Of a stretch of DNA of 6,475 nucleotides, positions 1-5,049 are shown piece after piece. Numbering within the stretch: position 1 is the first letter of the stretch; every line of letters starts with the position of its first letter. Source of the DNA: an uncultured Porphyromonadaceae bacterium (GTDB lineage: Bacteria > Bacteroidota > Bacteroidia > Bacteroidales > Muribaculaceae); NCBI GenBank assembly GCA_947176615.1, contig CAMWRO010000170.1, positions 1 through 6,475 on the forward strand, in the 5' to 3' direction. The translations under genes were made by a program, and so were the position numbers. A model generated the notes under the pieces. The model was given only the letters and a program-made list of their open reading frames with translations. It ran no database searches and was not told the origin of the DNA.

Positions 1-69
1 CCTAAAGGCGCGGTTGCATGTGGCTAACGTTGACACGCGGCCATGCCGCGTAATTGGCGGCTCTGCCGC
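1..69 (+). repeat. Intergenic hairpin repeat, copy 1 (5' end cut by window)
   Basis: Copy 1 of a three-member family. Hand alignment to the reverse complement of copy 2 gives about 55 identities in 69 positions. It shares the exact 13-mer TGTGGCTAACGTT with copy 3. Hairpin A is ACGCGG (35-40), loop CCATG, CCGCGT (46-51). Hairpin B is GCGGC (57-61), loop TCT, GCCGC (65-69). The closing pair of hairpin A is A-T here and G-C in the other copies. A stray CGTTAAGGCG at 86-95 repeats an internal piece of the unit, which suggests a second, broken copy. Confidence 0.75.
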
Positions 70-123
70 TGACGATAGATATCGGCGTTAAGGCGCTATG
101 GTTGATTTACGAGCTTGCAAACT

Positions 124-183
124 GAGCCCGTAGGGCGATGTGATGGTAATGAGGCGGTTTCCATCACATCGCCCTACGGGCTC
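124..183. repeat. Perfect 23-base inverted repeat (palindromic element)
   Basis: Arms 124-146 and 161-183 are exact reverse complements around a 14-base loop (147-160). The core is GAGCCCGTAGGGCGATGTG. Neither flank carries a T run, so it is not an intrinsic terminator for the 228-residue gene that ends at 304. It reads as a mobile or dispersed palindromic unit. Confidence 0.85.
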
Positions 184-254
184 TAACTTTAGAGAGCAGC
201 TTCTTTCCCCTTTTCCCCGCATTCCGCTGCGCTCCATACGGGGTTTAACACAAT

Positions 255-275
255 ATCGCCCTGCGGGCTCAGTTT
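255..275 (-). repeat. Third copy of the palindrome arm
   Basis: Positions 255-275 are the reverse complement of 119-139 with a single difference (20 of 21), so the arm unit plus its AAACT flank occurs again 115 bases away in opposite orientation. Together with the palindrome at 124-183 this makes three copies of one unit between the window edge and the end of the 228-residue gene. Confidence 0.75.
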
Positions 276-303
276 ACGGCAATGTACCTTTTCTCAGGGG
301 AGG

Positions 304-990
304 TCAGAGGGGGAGGAGGCCGCCGATGCGGTTGATGTCGTCCTTTTCGGAGAGGGTACCGGCTTCGGAGGGTGTGTTGCCGTAGGTTATGCTGTCGAAA
401 AGGGTTTTGAGGTATTTTTCTTTATGGGCGAGGCCCTCGTCGGTCATCAGTATTTTTATAATCATCGCGGGATGGGCGAATTTCCGCAGATATACCCCCG
501 TGCAGTTGTTGTATTTTCCCAGATAGGGTCTGCTCATGTTCAGGGGGTAGACGGCGGCGGTGTCGGCCATCGAATATCGCGACATATCGGGGCCGGTTAT
601 CAGGTTTAGATGCTTTTTGATGTCACAGTGGATGTCGTTTTGAGAGGCTTTTATCTCGGTTTTTACATGTGATCCCAATGCGGTGGCAGTGATTGGTTTG
701 AAAAACGCTATAGGCATCAGTATGGCGCAATTGCCGTCGGCTGATTCAAGAATTATCTGATATATCCATCCGATAGTACCCTCGGGTAGCTGAAGACGGG
801 AGTGGAAACCGGGGTTTATGACGAGTTCTTTGTCACCGTCCAATTTCCTCGCTTTGAATCCGTCGGGGATTTTAATGGTGATGTCATAGTCAGCCGCATC
901 GTTTATGTATTCGGCGACCGGGTCATTATCAGCGGCCATGACGTTTCCGGTGAGCAAGATTGAAATAATTGCAAAAATGATATGTTTCAT
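304..990 (-). CDS. Periplasmic or secreted hypothetical protein
   Basis: A 228-residue protein I do not recognise. Residues 1-19 form a clean signal peptide (Lys3, a hydrophobic core IIFAIISILLTG, then VMA before the mature AADNDP). There is no lipobox Cys and no later membrane segment, so a soluble periplasmic or secreted location is expected. The mature protein looks alpha/beta: DITIKIPDGFKARKL (36-50), a strand pair around GWIYQIILESADGNCAILMPIAFF (74-97), then GVYLRKFAHPAMIIKILMTDEG (165-186), and an amphipathic helix KEKYLKTLFDSITYG (190-204). Cys88, Cys122 and Cys163 are the only cysteines of the mature chain. The start at 990 is the only one that yields a complete signal peptide. It does not share an operon closely with the upstream gene: 398 bases of repeats lie between them. 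Palindromic repeats also begin within 30 bases after its stop. No function is proposed. Confidence 0.8.
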   Translation of the reverse strand: MKHIIFAIISILLTGNVMAADNDPVAEYINDAADYDITIKIPDGFKARKLDGDKELVINPGFHSRLQLPEGTIGWIYQIILESADGNCAILMPIAFFKPITATALGSHVKTEIKASQNDIHCDIKKHLNLITGPDMSRYSMADTAAVYPLNMSRPYLGKYNNCTGVYLRKFAHPAMIIKILMTDEGLAHKEKYLKTLFDSITYGNTPSEAGTLSEKDDINRIGGLLPL

Positions 991-1038
991 GAGTTGTAGG
1001 ATTGGGTGATATACAGGAGATTGTAGCTCAATGGGATT

Positions 1039-1125
1039 GCGGCAGAGCCGCTGACAGCGCGGTGTGGCCGCGCCTTAATGTTAGGCCCATGCAAGCGCGC
1101 CTTTAGGTGCGCGCAGCTTGGGTAA
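1039..1125 (-). repeat. Intergenic hairpin repeat, copy 2
   Basis: Reverse-orientation copy lying about 50 bases upstream of the start of the 228-residue gene. Read on the minus strand it runs from a GCTGCGCGC block through CCTAAAGGCGCGCTTGC, hairpin A (GCGCGG, loop CCACA, CCGCGC) and hairpin B (GCGGC, loop TCT, GCCGC at 1039-1051). Homology to the other copies stops right after hairpin B. It faces copy 3 head to head. Confidence 0.75.
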
Positions 1126-1183
1126 CATAATCTACATCCGATTTTTGCGGCGGCGTGAGCTGCCGGTCTTGTCGGGAGAGGAG

Positions 1184-1200
1184 CGGCTACGCTGTAGCCG
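1184..1200. repeat. Short GC-rich hairpin between repeat copies 2 and 3
   Basis: A perfect 7-base-pair stem CGGCTAC / GTAGCCG with the 3-base loop GCT lies in the 95-base spacer between the inverted repeat copies. No T run follows on either side, so it is not a terminator. It resembles the hairpins of the neighbouring repeats and probably belongs to the same cluster. Confidence 0.6.
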
Positions 1201-1220
1201 GTGCCGAGTTGGTGGTGCGA

Positions 1221-1310
1221 TAACCACACGCTGCGCGCCGCCTAAGCGGGGCGCTTGCGTGTGGCTAACGTTAAGGCGCGGCTACACCGCGCTGTTGGCG
1301 GCGATGCCGC
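1221..1310 (+). repeat. Intergenic hairpin repeat, copy 3
   Basis: Direct-orientation copy with the same order of blocks: GCTGCGCGC (1230-1238), CCTAAG, GCGCTTGC, GTGGCTAACGTTAAGGCG, hairpin A (1276-1281 with 1287-1292, loop CTACA) and hairpin B (1298-1302 with 1306-1310, loop GAT). The loops differ from copies 1 and 2 while the stems are kept. Confidence 0.75.
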
Positions 1311-1388
1311 TCCGGTTCCTCCTCATTATTATAAGGTTGGGTTTCGGGTCAGAGGTTGCGGCTGTTTTACCGCTATCGGGATATGCGA

Positions 1389-1883
1389 TTATTTTTCCTC
1401 GGGGATGCGGGGGGTGCCGTCGGTGGATTTCAGCGGATAGGCCGACATTGAGAGGGAGCCGCAAAGGTATTTGGACCATCCGAGCTCATTGATGCCTTTG
1501 TCAATCCATTCTTTTTCAAATTTATCAAGCCTTTTCTTTGAGTTTTCAGATAATGGGGATTCAAAGAAAATGTCGCGGTTGTCTGTGATAAATTGTTTTA
1601 GGGCAAGGATGTGTTCTCTTTCAGCCGGTTTCCAGTCAAGTTTGAGTGTTTCGTCAAACTTGTACTCCCACAATGCAATTTCTTGTTCGGGAGAAAAGCT
1701 GCCGTAAATGCGTTGTGCCAATTTCGGCTCGATTTCGCACCACTCCTGCGGGGTCATTTGCTTAATTTCTTCGGCGTGGGTCGTTACCCATGCGTCTGCC
1801 GAGGAATCGGCATTCTCGGATTGAGAAAAGACATTGACGCTGCACAATAGAAAGGATGCACAGAAGAAAAGTGTTTTTTTCAT
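1389..1883 (-). CDS. Small secreted hypothetical protein, loosely fulvocin C-related-like
   Basis: A 164-residue protein with a clear Sec signal peptide (MKKTLFFCASFLLCSVNVFS, probably cut after the FSQ region near residue 21). The reading frame is open up to 1943. A start there would put the signal peptide 20 residues inside and run translation through the terminator hairpin, so the Met at 1883 is chosen. The mature part is helical, acidic and Trp-rich: EEWxxI-like MTPQEWCEIEPKLAQRIYG, then FSPEQEIALWEYKFDETL (64-81), LDWKPAEREHILALKQFI (82-99) and a basic/acidic amphipathic helix (115-130). The pattern 'LSPEE...LW..KL......L...Q...I' is one I associate with proteins annotated as bacteriocin fulvocin C-related, but only two Cys (49, 141) remain in the mature chain, so bacteriocin function is not supported. 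The gene is visibly more AT-rich than the susCD operon. Function unknown; location probably periplasmic or extracellular. Confidence 0.75.
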   Translation of the reverse strand: MKKTLFFCASFLLCSVNVFSQSENADSSADAWVTTHAEEIKQMTPQEWCEIEPKLAQRIYGSFSPEQEIALWEYKFDETLKLDWKPAEREHILALKQFITDNRDIFFESPLSENSKKRLDKFEKEWIDKGINELGWSKYLCGSLSMSAYPLKSTDGTPRIPEEK

Positions 1884-1899
1884 GTCGGTAATAGGTATG

Positions 1900-1942
1900 A
1901 AATTAGTAAAATGATATATCCCGGGGTTGCCGGGATATATCA
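1900..1942 (-). terminator. Intrinsic terminator of the susC-susD-DUF1735 operon
   Basis: A perfect 13-base-pair stem with arms 1912-1924 and 1930-1942 and a 5-base loop (1925-1929) starts about 20 bases past the stop of the third PUL gene. On the minus strand the stem is followed directly by TTTTACTAATTT, a U-rich tail. The plus-strand side has no T run, so it acts for minus-strand transcription. It also bounds the next gene, whose start is only 28 bases beyond the stem. Confidence 0.85.
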
Positions 1943-1962
1943 ATGAAAATTATTTGCGATTG

Positions 1963-2922
1963 TTAGTTGGTCGTGGCGCGGCGGATGGAGGTTTCGGACA
2001 TGGTTATCCAGCAGGTCTCCTTTGCGTCGTTGACGGTTACTTCGTCTTTGTAGCGGTAGGTTGTGACGAGGACGGTGTGGCCGAGGGTTTCGTCGATGTA
2101 CCAGTAGTTGTCCTCGGGGCCGCCGAGCTGCTCGATTTCGATTGAGCCGTAGGGGGCGATGGTGAGGGTGTGGTCTTCGTTGAAGGTGACGGTCATGGCA
2201 TATCGGTCGATTTCCTCGGGGGTGACGGAGGCGGTGGTGTAGGTGTGGGTTCCGGCAAACATGCGGATGGCGTTTTTGCTCACCGGGGCGGCGATGCGGG
2301 TGACGGAGACGCTGCTGGGCATGTCGCCTGCCGAGGTGTGGCGTGTCTCGCGTCCGGTGGTCTGATAGTAGGTGGTGTTGAGCATTGTGGCGTAGTCGTT
2401 TTTGAGTACCACGTTGAACAGCACGCGCTGCTTGTCGGGGTTGATTTCAAATGCTGACACACCCTTGATGCGCATGGCAATCATGTATTGCTTGTCGGGG
2501 CTGAGGCCGTCGGGGCGAATCTTGATGGGGAGCAGCGAGTAGCTGTCGGGACTGGACGCGCGGAGGACGGTCTTGAAGTCGTCGATGTCATAATTTTCCT
2601 CGGGGAGGGGGAGGGCATACTTTGACTCGTTGAGGTCGAAGTTTTTGTAGTTGTACTCATAGAGGAGGTCGTCGTCGGGTTCCATCTCGACGGTTACATC
2701 CTGAGAGATGTGTTCGGTACCGCCGCAGTAGAGGGTTAGGTAGCCGGTCGATTCCTCGCCGAGCGCATGTTCCGACTGAAAGATGAGGTCGTCGTCGCTC
2801 AGCACATATATGACTTTCTTGTAGAGTTCGCCTTTAAACTGGTCGTCCTCGTTACAGGCGACCAGTCCCAGAATCGGGAGAAGGCAGAGTGTCATTATTA
2901 TTTTTTTCATCGTTATTTTCAT
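1963..2922 (-). CDS. DUF1735 / BT_3044-like (DUF4361) surface lipoprotein, PUL accessory protein
   Basis: A 319-residue lipoprotein, third in the susCD operon. The signal peptide ends in the lipobox LVAC (Cys23), followed by NEDD, an acidic tail like the lipoprotein export signal that sends Bacteroidetes lipoproteins to the cell surface. The N-terminal part (about 30-175) has the layout of a DUF1735 immunoglobulin-like domain: a VIYVLSDDDLIF strand, an acidic middle, YALPLPEENYDI, then LPIKIRPDGLSPDKQYMIAMRIKGV and VLFNVVLKN. The rest (about 180-319) resembles the BT_3044-like C-terminal domain, with TYYQTTG, YAMTVTFNEDHTLTI and a WYIDE...VLVTTYRYKD strand pair. Known relatives are encoded beside susCD and are thought to bind glycans; no catalytic motif is seen. 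The domain names come from remembered sequence patterns, not a search. Met5 at 2910 (MKKIIM...) is an alternative start. A 96-base gap with a hairpin separates it from susD, and a terminator follows its stop. Confidence 0.8.
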   Translation of the reverse strand: MKITMKKIIMTLCLLPILGLVACNEDDQFKGELYKKVIYVLSDDDLIFQSEHALGEESTGYLTLYCGGTEHISQDVTVEMEPDDDLLYEYNYKNFDLNESKYALPLPEENYDIDDFKTVLRASSPDSYSLLPIKIRPDGLSPDKQYMIAMRIKGVSAFEINPDKQRVLFNVVLKNDYATMLNTTYYQTTGRETRHTSAGDMPSSVSVTRIAAPVSKNAIRMFAGTHTYTTASVTPEEIDRYAMTVTFNEDHTLTIAPYGSIEIEQLGGPEDNYWYIDETLGHTVLVTTYRYKDEVTVNDAKETCWITMSETSIRRATTN

Positions 2923-2948
2923 TAATTGATTCTTATTGGGAGGGGGAG

Positions 2949-3013
2949 GGTGAAAGGTGGAGGGTGAAGATAATGGATCGGGAGGGTATTTTCTTCACCC
3001 TTCACCTTTTACT
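2949..3013. repeat. Heptad-built hairpin between susD and the DUF1735 gene
   Basis: Arms 2953-2970 and 2992-3009 match at 17 of 18 positions and extend with G-T and Watson-Crick pairs to 2949/3013, around a 21-base loop. The left arm is three tandem GGTGRAR heptads (2949, 2956, 2963) and the right arm holds two TTCACCY heptads (2994, 3001). In the operon transcript the hairpin begins 5 bases after the susD stop. No U tract follows, so it is not a standard terminator. It may be a processing or stability element that lets susCD and the third gene differ in level, or a resident intergenic repeat. Confidence 0.75.
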
Positions 3014-3018
3014 GAAAA

Positions 3019-5034
3019 TTACCATCCGGGATTCTGGTCGAGGATGCGAGATTTGCGCACTTCGTTGCGCTCCAAGGGGAGGAATACCATCTTCTTGTCG
3101 ACCACGCGGTTGCGGGCATCGGCGTGGTTGACGATGGTGCGCTCGTAGTAGGTGGCGTTGCTGTTGGCGTTGATATTCATGCCCATGATGGGTTTGTTTT
3201 CTTCTTCCTCATAGATGCCCCAGCGGCGGATGTCGTAGAAACGGCGGCCTTCGCAGAACATCTCGATGAGGCGTTCATGCTTGACGGTAGCGTCCATCGT
3301 GGCCTCGTCGGCATACTCCCCGGGGGTCAGGCCGGGTTGTCCCGAGCGGAAACGGATCTGGTTGAAGGCGAAAATCATTTCGTCCATGCATGCTGCGCGC
3401 GACAGGGTGTAGGTCTCGCCGCTTGTCATCGACACGGTGTGGGACGACGCGAGGTGGTTGACAGCCTCGGCATAGGAGAGGAGGATTTCGCCGTAGCGGA
3501 TGATGGGGAAAATCTTGTCGAGACGGGTTGAGCCGTCGCCGTTATACCAGTTGTCGTCGGGGTGGATGTACTTCTTGAGGACGTAGCCGGTTATACAGGT
3601 GTTGCGGGGTTCGGAAATCGCTTTGTCGGGACCGGCGTTGGCACCGTTGTAGTAGTAGACGGTCTGCTGGCGGAAGTTCTGGTTCTGGCAGGAGCTTGCG
3701 GGCCAGTAGCATCCGTTGAACCCGACGCAGGCGTAGAAACGCATCTCGCGGTCGACATACATGTTGTGAGTGCCGCGCAGGAGTCGGTATCCCGAGAAGT
3801 ATTTCAGCAGTCGCGACGAGCCGGTCTCGCTATATTCGCCGTCGACGCGGGCCTGATCGATGGTCTTGCCGTTGACCATGCGGTATTCGTCAATCATCTT
3901 CTGCGGGATGCACATGCCGTTGTAGCCGCCCATGTAGATGGGGAACGACTGGCGGGTGTACTCGCGGGTGGGGTCAGACTTCTTGCCCCAGATTAGCTCG
4001 CGGTTCTGAACGGCGTAGGTGTTGCCGTTGAACATGTTGGCGTAGGATTTCAGCGGGTCGATGTCGCCGGCGCCGTAGGGGAACGGTTCGGCCGATACAT
4101 TCTCGGGGAGTGCGGGTGTAGCCTCGGTCACGTCACCGCCGATACCGTTGGAACGCTCGATTGTGTGGAGCTGGTAGCGGCCCATGTCCATGACGCGCTT
4201 GCAGGCGGCAGCGGCGAGGGCCCACTTGCGCTCGTCGTAGGTCTGCGAGACGTAGTGGACACCGTCGGTGCAGCGGGTCCAGTCGCCGAAGTAGCGGCGG
4301 GCGGAGACACCGCCGTTGAAAGCGTCGCTGGCGGCGTGGAGGCGCACACGGGCGATGATTGCGTAGGCTGCGCCCTTGGTGGGACGGCCGAAGTTGAGGA
4401 TGTTGACATCCTCGGGGATGTTCTGTGCGGCGACTTCGAGTTCCTCGCAGATGTAGTCGACGGTCTCGTCAAATGTCGCACGGGCACGCTCGTAGGCCGA
4501 GGATTCGAGGTTGTTGTCAAACACCTCGTCGCCGAGCAGCACGGCGGGACCGTAGTTCATGAGGATGAAATAGTAGGAATAACCGCGCAGGAAGTGGGTG
4601 TATCCGATGAGTTCGGCGCGCTGGAGCGGGGTGATGTCCTTGCATTCGCCGATGCGGGCGAGAATCATGTTGGCCTTGCGGATAATCTTGTAGCAGGTGT
4701 TCCACGAGTTCATGCTTTTAAGGTCGGACGGGCTGACGAGGCCGAGGCCGAGTGCCTTGCCGTGGAAAAGGTCGGGGTCCATGAGGGTGAAAATCTCGTC
4801 GGAGCCGGTAATGCCGGGGCAGGGGTCGTCGCCGAAGATTCTGCTCTCGTCGGGGAGCTCGCCTGCGGCACCCCAGAGATATTTCTCCAAGTTGATGCGA
4901 CGGGCGAAAATCGAGTCATATTTCATCGTGTCGTCAAAGTAGTGATCGACATCGAGATAGCTGTCACATGCCGCAAACACGCCGCTGATCAGCGGGAGGA
5001 GCATGAACCAGAATATTCTTTTCATTTTATGCAT
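3019..5034 (-). CDS. SusD/RagB-family outer-membrane glycan-binding lipoprotein
   Basis: SusD-like protein of 671 residues, the surface lid that captures the glycan for the SusC partner encoded just upstream. A lipoprotein signal peptide ends at FAAC, so Cys23 should be lipidated. Family landmarks are visible: the TPR-like helical segment around 139-171 (RAELIGYTHFLRGYSYYF... then YGPAVLL), GRPTKGAAYAIIARVRLHAA (216-235), the C-terminal SusD_RagB signature IIRYGEILLSYAEAVN (511-526), ERLIEMFCEGRRFYDIRRWG (587-606) and the typical ending DQNPGW. The length is somewhat above the usual 500-600, with likely insertions between 340 and 480. That part holds a Cys-containing loop (C436, C442, C449) rich in aromatic residues. 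The start is taken at 5034; Met4 at 5025 is equally plausible and gives a more usual MKR signal-peptide start. No Shine-Dalgarno is seen, which is normal here. The family is certain; the ligand is not. Confidence 0.95.
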   Translation of the reverse strand: MHKMKRIFWFMLLPLISGVFAACDSYLDVDHYFDDTMKYDSIFARRINLEKYLWGAAGELPDESRIFGDDPCPGITGSDEIFTLMDPDLFHGKALGLGLVSPSDLKSMNSWNTCYKIIRKANMILARIGECKDITPLQRAELIGYTHFLRGYSYYFILMNYGPAVLLGDEVFDNNLESSAYERARATFDETVDYICEELEVAAQNIPEDVNILNFGRPTKGAAYAIIARVRLHAASDAFNGGVSARRYFGDWTRCTDGVHYVSQTYDERKWALAAAACKRVMDMGRYQLHTIERSNGIGGDVTEATPALPENVSAEPFPYGAGDIDPLKSYANMFNGNTYAVQNRELIWGKKSDPTREYTRQSFPIYMGGYNGMCIPQKMIDEYRMVNGKTIDQARVDGEYSETGSSRLLKYFSGYRLLRGTHNMYVDREMRFYACVGFNGCYWPASSCQNQNFRQQTVYYYNGANAGPDKAISEPRNTCITGYVLKKYIHPDDNWYNGDGSTRLDKIFPIIRYGEILLSYAEAVNHLASSHTVSMTSGETYTLSRAACMDEMIFAFNQIRFRSGQPGLTPGEYADEATMDATVKHERLIEMFCEGRRFYDIRRWGIYEEEENKPIMGMNINANSNATYYERTIVNHADARNRVVDKKMVFLPLERNEVRKSRILDQNPGW

Positions 5035-5049
5035 GGTAGGGAGGATTTT

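Larger units (their letters stand above)
1..303. other. Gene-free repeat region downstream of the 228-residue gene
   Basis: No credible gene lies here; the only open frame (from 140) runs through the palindrome and ends antisense inside the neighbouring gene. The region holds repeat copy 1, the palindrome at 124-183, the third arm copy at 255-275 and a weak hairpin CCCCG (215-219) / CGGGG (239-243) followed by TTT on the plus strand. I see no clear intrinsic terminator for the gene ending at 304. Confidence 0.6.
991..1388. other. 398-base intergenic repeat cluster
   Basis: This gap between the two small secreted-protein genes contains repeat copies 2 and 3 in inverted orientation and a hairpin between them. 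The last 78 bases (1311-1388) carry only a weak GCGG / CCGC stem and no U-rich terminator for the gene ending at 1389. I looked for a Bacteroidetes TAnnTTTG promoter element upstream of 990 on the minus strand and found none. Open frames here are chance products of the repeats. Confidence 0.6.

Noticed and set aside
124..183. Palindrome as the intrinsic terminator of the 228-residue gene
   Set aside because: It starts more than 100 bases past the stop and has no U tract on the minus strand.
1007..1055. tRNA-like start (GGAGATTGTAGCTCAATGGG... GAGC)
   Set aside because: The D-arm resemblance has a loop that is too long. No anticodon arm, TTCGA T-loop or closing acceptor stem follows, and the segment runs into repeat copy 2.
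1..1310. CRISPR array
   Set aside because: The repeats are few, long, diverged, in mixed orientation and irregularly spaced, with no uniform spacers.
1118..1492. 124-codon plus-strand open frame over the repeat cluster
   Set aside because: It is made of repeat sequence and the antisense of the 164-residue gene, and its Arg/Cys-rich product looks like translated GC-rich hairpins.
1884..1943. 20-codon N-terminal extension of the 164-residue gene
   Set aside because: It would place the signal peptide inside the protein and translate through the terminator stem; the Met at 1883 starts a standard signal peptide.
1945..1952. TAATTTTC on the minus strand as a Bacteroidetes -7 promoter element (TAnnTTTG)
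   Set aside because: One mismatch at the key G, no -33 partner seen, and transcription from it would hit the terminator stem at once.
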